Shown: in pieces, positions 52,784 to 62,654 of the stretch
How positions within the stretch are numbered: the stretch's first letter is position 1
Layout: each line of letters opens with the position of its first letter
The notes under the pieces: model-generated
What the model was told of the DNA's origin: nothing
Databases searched by the model: none
What the model saw: only the letters and a program-made list of their open reading frames with translations
Position numbers and translations under genes: made by a program
Assembly (NCBI GenBank): GCA_958295525.1
Contig: OY282355.1
Location: 2,351,931-2,415,930 of the forward strand
DNA: 64,000 nt
Source of the DNA: an uncultured Dehalococcoidia bacterium
Lineage (GTDB): Bacteria > Chloroflexota > Dehalococcoidia > Lucifugimonadales > Australimonadaceae
Reading direction: 5' to 3'

Positions 52784-54025
52784 ATGCGCACCGGACGACT
52801 ATCGCTGATTCTCGTTGGACTCGCCCTCGCCGTCATCGCGCAGACGACGGCGGTCCTCGCGCAGCGCGCAAGCGACGTGCGGCTCGACTCCGCCGTCCGC
52901 TCCCTCGAGATGGGGCCCCGGGAGGTGCGCGCCGACCTCACCGTCGATCTGCACAACAACACGTCGGAGCGCCGCCTCGCGCGCCTCGCGCTCGAAAACA
53001 CGCCGCAGGGCTGGGACGTCGCCGTCTGGGACAGGTTCTTCGACTTCAAGATCAGCGAGATCGTCGTCGAGCCTCCCGCGCCCGGCGAAACCGGCCCCAG
53101 CCAAAGCCTCCGCCTGCGCGTCGACCTTCCGGACGACCGCCCCCCGGCGGGCGCGTACTCCTTCCGCCTCCGCGTAACCTCGCCCGACGGCTCGGTCGAG
53201 TACGACAGCGCGGACTACACCATCGTCGTCCCTGAGCCGCCCGCCAGCAACGACTCCGGCGTCTCCCTCTCCGTCACGTACCCCGTTCTGCGCGGCCCCT
53301 CCACGAGCCAGTTCGAGTTCGAGGTCGTTCTCGACAACGACACCGGCGCCGACTCTTCGTTCAACCTCGCGGGCGACGCCGTGGACATCGCCAGGCAGCC
53401 CCTCACGGGCTGGGAAATCGCCTTCTCGCCGTCGTTTGGCCAGGAGCGCCTCATCTCCAGCATCAGCGTGAACGACAGCCTCACCGAGCGCGTGGACGTG
53501 CGCGTCTCCCCTCCGCGCAACACGCCGCCGGGCGACTATTTCGTTCTCGTGCGCGTCAGCGACGAGGCCGGATTCGAGGCGGGGACGCTTCTTCAGATCA
53601 CCATTCGCGGGCGCGGCGAAGTCCTCGCGTCCACCGACACCGGCAGGCTGAACGTCGAGGCGACCGCAGGCGAGACGGCGTCCGCCAAGATGCGCCTCAC
53701 CAACTTCGGAACCGCCGACCTGGTCGACATCACACTCCTCGCCGACGCGCCGCAGGGCTGGGAGGTCGCGTTCGACCCGTCCACCTCGCCGCCCCTACCC
53801 GTCAACAATCAGATAGACATTCCGCTAACCATCCTGCCCGCCGCCGACGCCATTCCCGGGGACTACCTCATCACGCTTCGCGCCAACCATCCCGACACGA
53901 GCGACAGCGTGGAACTTCGCGTCACCGTGGCGCAGTCCACCATTTGGGGCTGGCTCGGCATCGTCCTCGTCATTCTCGTCATCGGCGGACTCGGCGCGCT
54001 CTTCTGGAGGCTTGGCAGGCGATGA
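52784..54025 (+). CDS. Exported NEW3-type beta-sandwich protein with C-terminal membrane anchor
   Basis: 413 aa. N-terminal signal peptide (LSLILVGLALAVIAQTTAVL), three immunoglobulin-like/NEW3 domains (about 35-155, 165-280, 285-390) and one C-terminal membrane helix (WGWLGIVLVILVIGGLGALF) with a basic end. Its extracytoplasmic domains precede an ABC ATPase (ATGA overlap) and an ABC-2 permease, so it is probably an accessory part of the transporter. Such triads with NEW3 proteins are common in Chloroflexota and Firmicutes; cargo unknown. Confidence 0.82.
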   Translation: MRTGRLSLILVGLALAVIAQTTAVLAQRASDVRLDSAVRSLEMGPREVRADLTVDLHNNTSERRLARLALENTPQGWDVAVWDRFFDFKISEIVVEPPAPGETGPSQSLRLRVDLPDDRPPAGAYSFRLRVTSPDGSVEYDSADYTIVVPEPPASNDSGVSLSVTYPVLRGPSTSQFEFEVVLDNDTGADSSFNLAGDAVDIARQPLTGWEIAFSPSFGQERLISSISVNDSLTERVDVRVSPPRNTPPGDYFVLVRVSDEAGFEAGTLLQITIRGRGEVLASTDTGRLNVEATAGETASAKMRLTNFGTADLVDITLLADAPQGWEVAFDPSTSPPLPVNNQIDIPLTILPAADAIPGDYLITLRANHPDTSDSVELRVTVAQSTIWGWLGIVLVILVIGGLGALFWRLGRR

Positions 54026-54972
54026 CCGGCGCCCCTTCCCCGCTTATCGAGGCCGACGGACTCTCGAAGGTCTACGGCGGTTTCACGGCCGTGGACGGCG
54101 TTGACCTGACCATCGCCGAGGGCGAGGTGTTCGGCTTCCTCGGGCCGAACGGCTCCGGCAAGAGCACCACTATTCTGATGATGCTCGGCCTCACGGAGCC
54201 CTCCGGCGGAACCGTCCGCGTCTGCGGCCTCGACCCTGCGCGCGACCCGCTCGCCGTGAAGCGGCAGGTCGGCTATCTGCCGGAGTCCGTCGGTTTCTAC
54301 GGCGATATGACGGGGGCGGACAACCTGCGGTTCACGGCGCAACTCAACCGCATTCCGCGCCCCGCGGCCGAGGAGCGCGTCGCGGGTCTGCTCGCAATGG
54401 TCGAACTTGCGGACGCCGCGAACCAGCCCGTCGCCCAGTACTCGCGCGGCATGCGGCAGCGGCTCGGCCTCGCCGACGTTCTGCTCAAGGAGCCGCGCCT
54501 CGTTATTCTCGACGACCCCACGCTTGGGCTCGATCCGGCGGGCGTCGTCTGGCTGCTCGGCCTCATCGAGGAGTTGAGCGCGGAGCGCGGCATCGCCGTT
54601 TTTCTCTCCTCCCACCAACTGCACGAGGTGCAGCGCGTCTGCCACCGCGTCGGGATTATGTCGCACGGCAAAATGGTTTTGCAGGGAACCGTCGCGGACC
54701 TCACGGCGCAAACCGACGCCGGAGGGTTCGGCGTGACGCTCTCCGTGGAGGGCGCGGACGATGCGCTGGATGCGGCGCTGGCCGCGCTTCCGGGCGCGCG
54801 CTCCGCGACCCGCTCCGGCGGCGAAATCGCCATTGAGAGCGAGGCCGACGTCCGCGCCGAGGCCGCGGCCGCCGTCCACGCGCACGGCGCCCGTCTGCTG
54901 GCGCTCCGCTCCCGCGACCGCACGCTGGAGGACATCTACCTCCGCTACTTCCAGGAGGCCGCCGTTGCGTAG
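54022..54972 (+). CDS. ABC transporter ATP-binding protein with Asp in place of the catalytic Glu
   Basis: 316 aa. Walker A GPNGSGKST (41-49), signature SRGMRQR (141-147), Walker B LVILD followed by D165-PT where the family has Glu (LDEPT), D-loop GLDPAG, switch His198 in LSSHQLHEV. The C-terminal 80 residues are the regulatory extension of NatA/NosF-type exporters. Energises the permease downstream. Glu-to-Asp at the catalytic base usually lowers but does not abolish ATP hydrolysis. Confidence 0.92.
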   Translation: MTGAPSPLIEADGLSKVYGGFTAVDGVDLTIAEGEVFGFLGPNGSGKSTTILMMLGLTEPSGGTVRVCGLDPARDPLAVKRQVGYLPESVGFYGDMTGADNLRFTAQLNRIPRPAAEERVAGLLAMVELADAANQPVAQYSRGMRQRLGLADVLLKEPRLVILDDPTLGLDPAGVVWLLGLIEELSAERGIAVFLSSHQLHEVQRVCHRVGIMSHGKMVLQGTVADLTAQTDAGGFGVTLSVEGADDALDAALAALPGARSATRSGGEIAIESEADVRAEAAAAVHAHGARLLALRSRDRTLEDIYLRYFQEAAVA

Positions 54973-55031
54973 CCTGTTGTCGCCCCTACGGCGCCCTCCG
55001 CCGCCCTGCCCGCGCCTCGCGCCTCCTTCTT

Positions 55032-55058
55032 CGTCATTCCCGCGAAGGCGGGAATCCC
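55032..55058. repeat. Dispersed palindromic repeat within an operon
   Basis: One copy (core ATTCCCGCGAAGGCGGGAAT) lies between the ABC ATPase and permease genes, so it is likely transcribed and could form a hairpin in the message. Confidence 0.85.
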
Positions 55059-55080
55059 GCGCCTATGAGGACGCCGTAGC

Positions 55081-56001
55081 ATGACCGCCCTCTTCTGGAA
55101 AGAACTCGCCGACCACTTCGGGCGCCGGCGCTTCACGCTGCTCCTGGGGCTCGTCGCGCTCGGGCTTCTCTGGGGCGCGTTCGTCGACCTCGCCGCGCTC
55201 GCCAGGCAGGGGCGTCAGTTCTTCTTCCTCGACGTCTTCACCTCCGCGTCCGGCGTGCCCATCTCCCTCCTCTCCTTCGTCAGTTTCTTCGGCCCCGTCA
55301 TCGGCGTGGCGCTTGGATTCGACGCCATCAACGCGGAGCGCGCGCAAGGCACGCTCGCCCGCCTCCTCGCGCAGCCCATTCACCGCGACGGCGTTTATCT
55401 CGCCAAGTTCTTCGCCGCCCTCCTGACGCTCGCCATCGTCATCGCCTCGATGATGGTCGTTGTCGTGGGCGTGACGATGTTCCGAATGGGCATCGCGCCG
55501 CAAGGGGAGGAGATCGTCCGCCTCGTCGGGCTTGGCCTCGTCGCCTCCGCCTACCTCGCGTTCTGGCTCGCCCTCGCCATCACCGCGTCCGTGCTTTTGC
55601 GGAACACGGTGACCTCCGCTCTGGCCTCCATCGGGGCGTGGTTCGGGCTCGGTTTCCTCGTGACGCTGCTTGGCGGCGTCATCGCCCAGCGCGCCGTCCC
55701 CGACGCGGCCACCGCAGCCGAGGCCGCGCGCCGCATCTCAATCGAGTCTTGGATCAACCGGCTCTCCCCCGCCGGACTCTTTTCCGAGGCCGCCGCCATT
55801 CTTCTGGATCCTTTCGGCGGGCGCGCCATCAACCTTTTCGCCGTCGAGCAATCCCGCCTCGAGGGGCTTCTCGCCACGCCCGTCTCCGCGGCGCAAAGCA
55901 TCCAACTCGTTTGGCCGCACGTCGTCGTACTCGTGGCGATGGCCGCCGCGCTCCTCGCCGCCTCTTACGTCCGCTTCATCCGCGAGGAGATACGGGCGTA
56001 G
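55081..56001 (+). CDS. ABC-2 type permease (NosY-like)
   Basis: 306 aa with six or so membrane segments: 18-38, about 62-85, 117-140, 148-172, 180-205 and 275-295. EXLXR-like FDAINAERAQGTLARLLAQP is the typical cytoplasmic coupling region of NosY-type permeases. Partners with the ATPase and NEW3 protein upstream. Confidence 0.88.
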   Translation: MTALFWKELADHFGRRRFTLLLGLVALGLLWGAFVDLAALARQGRQFFFLDVFTSASGVPISLLSFVSFFGPVIGVALGFDAINAERAQGTLARLLAQPIHRDGVYLAKFFAALLTLAIVIASMMVVVVGVTMFRMGIAPQGEEIVRLVGLGLVASAYLAFWLALAITASVLLRNTVTSALASIGAWFGLGFLVTLLGGVIAQRAVPDAATAAEAARRISIESWINRLSPAGLFSEAAAILLDPFGGRAINLFAVEQSRLEGLLATPVSAAQSIQLVWPHVVVLVAMAAALLAASYVRFIREEIRA

Positions 56002-56028
56002 CCTCCTCATCAGCGACAACCGCCCCGC

Positions 56029-56090
56029 CGTTCCCGCGCAGGCGGGAGCCCGGCGCGGCGCGCCCGTGACAGCGCAGGCGGGAATCCGCC
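56029..56090. repeat. Dispersed palindromic repeat, one and a half copies
   Basis: Full copy at 56029-56051 (CGTTCCCGCGCAGGCGGGAG) and a half copy at about 56066-56090, in the gap between convergent genes. Confidence 0.7.
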
Positions 56091-56106
56091 CTTATTCCGC
56101 GGGGCG

Positions 56107-58110
56107 CTAGGGCGGGCCGATGATCTCCAGCGCGGGGCGCAGGATGGAGTCCGTCAGCGCGCCGGCTTGATACGGCATTCCGCTGACGACGGCGAGCAGC
56201 GTTCCGTCCGCGCCGTAGCCGTCCGCGGCCGAGACCGCCGCCGCCGCGATCGCTTGGAACGTCCCCTCCGCCTCGAAGGAGATGAGCCGCCACGTCAGGC
56301 CGTTGGCCGACGCCTCGCCCAGTTCGTCCGGCGCCGCGGGAAGGTCGGCGAGCGTTTGCCGCAGGAACTCGTCCGGCGGCGCGCCCGGGACAAGCGCGAC
56401 GATGAAAATGGGCCCGCCGATCCGGTTCCGAACGAACACCCCGGGCGCCGCTTCTCCCCATCCGCCGGGGCGCGCGCCCCGAACGCCGAACTCCTCGATG
56501 ATCACCGGAGCCAGCGCGGCGTCCTCCAACGGAGCGACCCACTCCGGCGCGGCTTGCGCTTCGGCGCAGGATGCGTCCGCTTCCCCGCCGTCGAAGAACG
56601 CCAAGATGATCGCCTGCGGGCACTCCCCGGCGTAGTAGAGGCCGTGCCCTGCGGCGGGAATTTCGACGTAGGCGGCGGCGCCTAGATTGTCCGCCACAGC
56701 CTTGCCGAGCGACGGCGGCGTGATCGGGTCGAACTCGCCCGCCAGCACGAGCGCCGGAATCGCGCTCGTCACCGGCTCGTTCTCAAGTGCGGGCGCGGGC
56801 GGAACGTCCCAGACGGCGCACTGCTCCATCGAGTCGCGGGCGTACAGCCCGGCGGGGTCCATCAGCATAGCGAAGAGCGGATTCGCGTCCACGGCGTCCG
56901 CGAGCGCGGCCTCCGACGTGAACGGCGCCTCCTCCCGGCACAGCGTGGAGAGGCGCATTCCCTCCACCGTGAATTGCAGGTTCGTGAGGCTGACGCTCAG
57001 CAGCGCGTTCGCAGGCTCGGCGTTTCCTTTCGCCGCCTCGGCGATCACCTCCGGCAGCCAGGGGATGACGTCGGTCTGGTACAGCGCCTGGAAGATTTGA
57101 GCGGCGAACAGCGTTCCCGTCATCCGCGACTCGACGCGCTCGCCCGTGAGGATCAGCGACGCCGCGCCCGGCTCCGGCGACGCCGAGAGACGCTCGAAGG
57201 CGCCGGTCAGCGCGTCCGCGAGGCCGGGGTAGTCGGCGCCGCAGGATGCGTCGGCGGCGCAGGAGTCCGTGAGCAAGCGGAACGCGCGCTCCGCCCCGGC
57301 GGGAATCTCCTCGAAAAGGTTGGCCTCGAGCGGATACGCCGAATCCAGGACGACGCGCCGGACGCCGCCCGGGAAGTCGCGCATCAGCGTCTGCGCCAGT
57401 TGCGTCCCGTAGGAGATGCCGTACAAGTCCCACTGATCGTAGCCGAGCGCGGCGCGCAGCAGGTCGGCGTCGGCGGCGTTCGCCGCCGAGTGGAACAGCG
57501 CGAGGTCCACCCCCTCGCCCGCTAGCCGGCCGCGGCAGGCGCGGACGGCCTCCAACGCGAGGCGCGACTCCTCCTGCGGCGGGAGCGCCCGCCCAACGAG
57601 ATCGAGCGTCAACTCCTTCGTTTCGGGGCAGTCCAGCGACGGCTCCGAGTAGCCTGCCCCGCGCTGATCGAACACTACGACGTCGCGGTTCGCCTGCATC
57701 TGATCCAACAATCCGTAGTAGATGAAAGGCAGCGCCGCCAGCGTTTTCGACCCCGGCCCGCCGTCGAGATACGCGACCGGAACGCCTGTCGGCTCCGCCA
57801 GCGCGGGCAGAACGGCGACCGCCAGCCGCATCGTTCCGGCGGCGGGGTCGCCGTAGTCGGCGGGAACGGTCAGATAGCCGCACTGGGCGGGGAGCGGCTC
57901 GATTTCCGGCGGGCACGGCGCGGACGCGAAATTGTCCTCCGGGGCGGCCGGCGGCGGAGTAGGCGAGGGCGCGAGCGTAGGCGCAGGGGCGGACTCCGGC
58001 GTCGCCGTAGGCGTGGGCGTGGGCGTCGCGGTAGGCTCCGGGGACGAGCAGGCGGCGAGAATCAGCGGAACGGCGATGAGAAGCAACGGAAGGAAGCGCG
58101 CGTGGATCAT
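56107..58110 (-). CDS. Secreted lipoprotein alpha/beta hydrolase (tripeptidyl aminopeptidase-like) with extra C-terminal domain
   Basis: 667 aa. Lipobox LILAACSS, a long Thr/Pro linker (25-58), then an alpha/beta hydrolase: oxyanion region YLDGGPGSKTL, VVFDQRGAGYSEPSLDCPE, nucleophile elbow GISYGTQLA, and a TAP-like C-terminal part with acid IPALVLAGEFDPITPP and base His in PAAGHGLYY. Residues after about 510 form an additional domain absent from ordinary TAP proteins. Likely cleaves N-terminal peptides or esters outside the cell. The two-exon-like shift typical of broken genes is not seen; the frame is intact. Confidence 0.87.
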   Translation of the reverse strand: MIHARFLPLLLIAVPLILAACSSPEPTATPTPTPTATPESAPAPTLAPSPTPPPAAPEDNFASAPCPPEIEPLPAQCGYLTVPADYGDPAAGTMRLAVAVLPALAEPTGVPVAYLDGGPGSKTLAALPFIYYGLLDQMQANRDVVVFDQRGAGYSEPSLDCPETKELTLDLVGRALPPQEESRLALEAVRACRGRLAGEGVDLALFHSAANAADADLLRAALGYDQWDLYGISYGTQLAQTLMRDFPGGVRRVVLDSAYPLEANLFEEIPAGAERAFRLLTDSCAADASCGADYPGLADALTGAFERLSASPEPGAASLILTGERVESRMTGTLFAAQIFQALYQTDVIPWLPEVIAEAAKGNAEPANALLSVSLTNLQFTVEGMRLSTLCREEAPFTSEAALADAVDANPLFAMLMDPAGLYARDSMEQCAVWDVPPAPALENEPVTSAIPALVLAGEFDPITPPSLGKAVADNLGAAAYVEIPAAGHGLYYAGECPQAIILAFFDGGEADASCAEAQAAPEWVAPLEDAALAPVIIEEFGVRGARPGGWGEAAPGVFVRNRIGGPIFIVALVPGAPPDEFLRQTLADLPAAPDELGEASANGLTWRLISFEAEGTFQAIAAAAVSAADGYGADGTLLAVVSGMPYQAGALTDSILRPALEIIGPP

Positions 58111-58282
58111 TCGCCAATACTAGCAGACGGCGCCGACGGCCCTGCGTACGACGGCGCAAACGCGGATGCCGCCGCCTGCGCGATGGCTCCGTCGCGCCCC
58201 TAACCCCTCGGCGGCGCGGCTCGCTGCCGACCGAACGGAGGGATGAGTGCAAATGAGCGCTTTCACAGCCGCCATCGGAGCG

Positions 58283-59404
58283 CTAGGCGCGCAGAATGCG
58301 CGTGAGCGCGTCGCGCAGCATCGCGGCGTCGCCCTCGTCCACATAGGTTTCCCGGGGGAGCGCCGCGATGTTGCGCCGCCAGCGCTCCCAGTCCGCGTCG
58401 GCGGCGCCGCGAATCTCCGCCGCCGCTTCCTCGACGCCGGAGGCCGTCAGCGCCAGGCCGATGCTCCGCTCGCGTACGTTTTCGCCGTCCTCGGAGCCCG
58501 CGCGCGCGATGAGCGGCTTCCGAAAGAGGCAGGCGTCGTAGTATCGGTTCGTCTGCGACAGGCCGTCGGGCGGCTCCGGCGACCGGCACGCCATCACGAG
58601 GTCGACCTCGTCGTAGAGCGCGGGCAGCCCGCGCGGATGATCGTAGGGGCCGCGATAGACGAGGTTCGGATTTGCCGCCGTCCGCTCCGTGAACCGGTCG
58701 AGGCCAATCGGCGTTCCCGCGAGCACGGCGGAGAACCGCTCCGGCGCGGCGCGCGTCAGCGCGTCCAAAACTTGCAGCGACCACTCGTCGCGCAACGCTC
58801 CGAACCAGCCGATGCGGAGGGGCCGCCCCGCGAACGGCGCGGCGTCCTCCGGGCGCGGCGGCCTGGCGCGAACGGACTCCACGAACCACGCCTCCGCCTT
58901 ATTCTCGATCACGAGGCGCGGCGTTTCCACGCGCAGCCGGTCGCGGAAGTAGGCGGCGTAGCCATGCGACGTCAGCGTCAGCAACTTGCAGGCTCGCGCA
59001 ATGCGCCGGTCGATCAGCCGGGCGGCGCTGCCCCGCATTCCATCCGCCACCTGCGGCGGCATCAGGTCGGAGGTCTCCATCGCCAGAGGGCGGCGCAGCC
59101 CTGCTCCGGCAATGAGCGCGAGAAGGGCGGAGTCGGAATTAAAGGCGTAGATCAGATCGCTCCCGCGGATCGCCGCCCGCGCTTGCGGCGCCGCCCGCGC
59201 GATGCGGAGCGCTCGGCTGACGTAGCGCCCGTCCGTCATTGCGCCCAGCGAACGCACCGGGCAGTCCGGCGGACGCCCCAAGTACTGCGGACGCTCGAAG
59301 CCCGCCAGGCTCGCCTCGAAACCCGCCTGTTGGAGCATCGCAACGCGCTTGGCGATATGAGGCGACGTGAGGATTGAGGCGATGCACAACACGCGAACGG
59401 TCAT
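58283..59404 (-). CDS. Glycosyltransferase, GT4-like
   Basis: 373 aa, two Rossmann halves. N-terminal VRVLCIASILTSPHIAKRVA, C-terminal RIGWFGALRDEWSLQVLDAL and LVMACRSPEPPDGLSQTNRY resembling the sugar-nucleotide site of GT-B enzymes, although the classical E-x7-E is not clear-cut. Probably transfers a sugar in surface-glycan assembly, since it lies divergent from a polysaccharide gene cluster. Confidence 0.75.
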   Translation of the reverse strand: MTVRVLCIASILTSPHIAKRVAMLQQAGFEASLAGFERPQYLGRPPDCPVRSLGAMTDGRYVSRALRIARAAPQARAAIRGSDLIYAFNSDSALLALIAGAGLRRPLAMETSDLMPPQVADGMRGSAARLIDRRIARACKLLTLTSHGYAAYFRDRLRVETPRLVIENKAEAWFVESVRARPPRPEDAAPFAGRPLRIGWFGALRDEWSLQVLDALTRAAPERFSAVLAGTPIGLDRFTERTAANPNLVYRGPYDHPRGLPALYDEVDLVMACRSPEPPDGLSQTNRYYDACLFRKPLIARAGSEDGENVRERSIGLALTASGVEEAAAEIRGAADADWERWRRNIAALPRETYVDEGDAAMLRDALTRILRA

Positions 59405-59535
59405 TACGCGAATCCGCCAGAGAGCGCCGCAAGTTGCCCGCGCCGCTCAACTCCTTTCATGAGTCCGCAACGGCAAGGCGGCTCGAAACTGGGAGTAGCG
59501 TATCATAGAGGCTTATCAGGGATGCGGAGGCGAGC

Positions 59536-61065
59536 GTGAATCCTCGGCCCAACGCCGCGCGCTACAACGACTGGCGGCGAATCGCGTTGCCGCCGACGGA
59601 CGCTTTCGTCCCGACAATGCCGGTGAGCGTCGTCATCCCCTGCCACCGGACGCCCCCGGCCAAATTGGAGATGACCCTCGCGGCGCTGGAGGGGCAGACC
59701 TACCCGTCCGCCCTCGTCGAAGCGCTGATCGTGGACGACGGCTCCGACCCTCCGCTGCAGCCGCCCCCCACGACGCTGCGGAACGTCCGCATCGAGCGGC
59801 AAGAGCGGCGCGGATTCGGGCTCGCTCGCGCGCGGAACGCCGGCGCGCGCGCCGCGTCCGGCGACGTCCTGCTCTTCCTCGACGACGATATGCTCGTGGA
59901 GGCGAATTGGGTCGCGGCGCACGCAAGATGGCATCACGCCGTCTCCGACGTCCTAACGATGGGACTCCGCGCCCACGCGCCTGTTGACGGCCTCGACGCG
60001 GAGCGCGTCAGGCGCAGGACAGGCCCCATTAGAGATTTCTTCATCGGAAAACCCGTGGACCCGCCCATACTCCCCGACTTCCTCCGCGCCGGCGGTCTGA
60101 TGATCAAGGCCGATAACCTGTTCTGGGGCGTCAAAGGATGGGGATTCGGCGTCGGCAAGGCGTTCTACGAGTCGCTGGGCGGAATGGACGAATCGTTCAC
60201 GCGCTGGGGAATGGAGGATATGGAGTTCGGCTACCGCGCCTACACGATGGGGGCGCTGCTCGCTCCAGCGGAGGGCGCGTTCGCCTGGCATCAGGGAAGA
60301 TGGAGCGAAAACCGCGAGGCCAAAGACCGGGACAACCTGATCCAACGCGAGAAGGCCGCGCAACTCATCGCTCACCGCTGGTTTCGCAGCAACAGGCCGG
60401 GCCGCATCCACCAAACGCCCCAATTCGTCGTAACGCTCCAAACCGGCGGAGCCCCGGCCGAGCGCGTCATCGAGGTCGTCGCCGACATCCTGGCCGACCG
60501 CGTCTTCGACCTAGTCGTCCGCGTCGAAGAGTCCGGCGACGCCGCCGACAATGAGACGTCGGAGCGACTCCGCAACGAGTTCGGCGCCGACCCACGCGCC
60601 CGCCTCGGCGCGGCCGGGGCCGCGCTCGACGAATTCCCCACGGCCTCGTTTCACGTGTCGCTCCCCGCAAACGCCGCGTTCGCGCCCAATGTCGTGCATC
60701 GGATGCGGCGGCGGCTGGGGACGGCGGCGGCGCTTGCCGCGCCGCTCCCCAACGGGCGCGAGGCGTCCATCACGCGGACGTGGGCGCTGCACCGGGCCCG
60801 CCGCGCGGGGGGGAGCCCCGCCGACTACGGCGACGCGCTGTCCGTCTCCCCCGCGCAACTCAAGATCGGAGGCGCCCCGGACGCAAATCGGCGCACCCCC
60901 CCGCGAACCGACCCCGTCGACCATCCAACCGCATGGAACCGTCTGCGGGACAGAGCGCGAGACGTCCGCAGCGGAAGCGAGGCGTTGACGCTTCTGCGCG
61001 GCGCCGCGCGCGGCGCGCAATGGCGAGCGGCTTCCCTGCGACGCCGTTTGACGCGGAACCAATGA
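59536..61065 (+). CDS. GT2 glycosyltransferase with GT7-type C-terminal motif (chondroitin-polymerase-like)
   Basis: 509 aa, GTG start behind GCGGAGG. GT-A fold with VSVVIPCHRTPPAKLEMTLA, ALIVDDGSD, the DXD-type FLDDDM (about residue 118) and the galactosyltransferase-type WGMEDMEFGYRAYTMGALL. Proteins with this combination build repeating amino sugar/uronic acid or similar chains. The C-terminal 200 residues are less conserved. Coupled to the next gene by ATGA (61062-61065). Confidence 0.85.
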   Translation: MNPRPNAARYNDWRRIALPPTDAFVPTMPVSVVIPCHRTPPAKLEMTLAALEGQTYPSALVEALIVDDGSDPPLQPPPTTLRNVRIERQERRGFGLARARNAGARAASGDVLLFLDDDMLVEANWVAAHARWHHAVSDVLTMGLRAHAPVDGLDAERVRRRTGPIRDFFIGKPVDPPILPDFLRAGGLMIKADNLFWGVKGWGFGVGKAFYESLGGMDESFTRWGMEDMEFGYRAYTMGALLAPAEGAFAWHQGRWSENREAKDRDNLIQREKAAQLIAHRWFRSNRPGRIHQTPQFVVTLQTGGAPAERVIEVVADILADRVFDLVVRVEESGDAADNETSERLRNEFGADPRARLGAAGAALDEFPTASFHVSLPANAAFAPNVVHRMRRRLGTAAALAAPLPNGREASITRTWALHRARRAGGSPADYGDALSVSPAQLKIGGAPDANRRTPPRTDPVDHPTAWNRLRDRARDVRSGSEALTLLRGAARGAQWRAASLRRRLTRNQ

Positions 61066-62579
61066 CGCGAGCGCCGGAGAAACGCGATGCGTCCCTGGGA
61101 ATGTCCGCCGGAAGCGGCGCGGAGCGTTCCGCGAGGCGCCAAGCGGAGGAGCAATTCGCGCCCGGCAAGACGCTCGAATCCACGCTGGCGAGGCTGGAGA
61201 CCCAGTCGCACTTTCGGAACGTGACGCTCGCGCTGACGCGCGTGTTCCTGAAGTGGCTGGCGCGCCGCCTCCGCCTCAAGGCGCAAGACGCATGGTGGAA
61301 CGCGGAAAACCGCGGCGCTGCGGCGGGATGGCGGCTCCGCCAGTGGGCGCGGAGCCGGCGGGCGCGGGCGGGGCTGCGGCCTTACCGGAGCGCGGCGGCG
61401 GATGCAGGCTCCGACCATAACGAAACGCCCGCGTTCGACGCCCTGCAGTGGAATCCGCTCCAGTGGCGGCCCGGCGCGGGAACCGAAATCGGCGCGCTGG
61501 GGCCGGTCGCGCTCCTGCCGCCGGGCGTCCAGGCGGGCAGAGCCGTTCACCCCGACGACCTCTTGCGGCTGCGCCGTATGCATCACGTGGAGGACGCGCA
61601 GGCGTTTCACCCGAATGCCCCGACGCGGGCGGGAACGCTCGCCCGGCTCGCCGCCGCAGGCGTGGTCGTCCATATCGCGGACGGCGGCGAACGAATGCGG
61701 GAGTTGCTGGGCGGCGAACTCCACGACCTCCTGACGGCGGACGCGCGCGGGCTGGACGAAGCGGAGCGCGAACTCCGCAGCGTCGGAATGCGGCGCGCTG
61801 CGCTGCGGGAGCATTCCATCCAAGCCCGGGCATGGCGCCGCAGTGCCGACGGTCCGCCGCTCGTCTCTATCCTCCTAGCGACCAAACGTTCGGAACTGCT
61901 GCCGCAGGCGCTCGCCGCCGTCGCGCGGCAAACCTACCCCCGCTTGGAACTCGCGCTCGCGCTGCACGGCGACGCCCCATGCACTGACGCGGAGCGCCTC
62001 GCCGCCGAATTGCCGTGCCCCGCCGTCGTCGTCCGTGTTCCTGCGAGCGAGACGCTCGGCGCCGCACTCAACGCCGCCGTCGCCGCGTCGAGCGGAGCAC
62101 TGCTGGCCAAGATGGACGATGACGACGCCTACGGGGCGGAGCATGTTTGGGATCTTGTTCTCGCGCGCGCCTATTCGCAGGCGCAACTGGTCGGCAAAAG
62201 CGGCGGATTCACGTATCTCTCCGAATCAGATTGCACCATTCGGAGATTCGCCGGAGACGCCGAAGGCCGGCGGACGTTCAACATAGCCGGGGGCTCCATG
62301 CTGATCTCCCGCCGCGACCTCGAGCGGGCCGGCGGCTGGCGGAACGCGCCCCACTCGGTGGATACGCTGCTCATCATCGACGTTCTCCGCAGAGGCGGAC
62401 GGGCGCACCGGACGCACGACGCCGGATATATGCACGTGCGGCACGGCGGAGGCCACACGTGGGACGTGCCGGAAGCCCTCTTCCTCGAACAGGCGGATGT
62501 CGTCGCGCCCGGGTGGAATCCGGCGATGGCCGGACTCGGCGGCCTTCCGCGCCCGCAGGCGCCGCGGCAAGACGGCTAA
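61062..62579 (+). CDS. Glycosyltransferase family 2 protein with N-terminal extension
   Basis: 505 aa. N-terminal basic region and a beta-rich domain (about 120-260), then a GT-A domain from about 265: PPLVSILLATKRSELLPQAL, ALAAVARQTYPRLELALALH, acidic cluster KMDDDDAYGAEHV (metal/nucleotide-sugar site) and NIAGGSMLISRRDLERAGGW. The layout resembles teichoic acid or capsular glycosyltransferases with an accessory N-terminal module. Upstream frame extension is shadow of the preceding gene. Confidence 0.8.
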   Translation: MTRAPEKRDASLGMSAGSGAERSARRQAEEQFAPGKTLESTLARLETQSHFRNVTLALTRVFLKWLARRLRLKAQDAWWNAENRGAAAGWRLRQWARSRRARAGLRPYRSAAADAGSDHNETPAFDALQWNPLQWRPGAGTEIGALGPVALLPPGVQAGRAVHPDDLLRLRRMHHVEDAQAFHPNAPTRAGTLARLAAAGVVVHIADGGERMRELLGGELHDLLTADARGLDEAERELRSVGMRRAALREHSIQARAWRRSADGPPLVSILLATKRSELLPQALAAVARQTYPRLELALALHGDAPCTDAERLAAELPCPAVVVRVPASETLGAALNAAVAASSGALLAKMDDDDAYGAEHVWDLVLARAYSQAQLVGKSGGFTYLSESDCTIRRFAGDAEGRRTFNIAGGSMLISRRDLERAGGWRNAPHSVDTLLIIDVLRRGGRAHRTHDAGYMHVRHGGGHTWDVPEALFLEQADVVAPGWNPAMAGLGGLPRPQAPRQDG

Positions 62580-62654
62580 CCGCGCTTGCTATACTGAGCG
62601 GGAGCGCCTTCGCAGCGGCCTCTTGCGAAAGCTGCGCCGTAGGCCGTGATCAGC

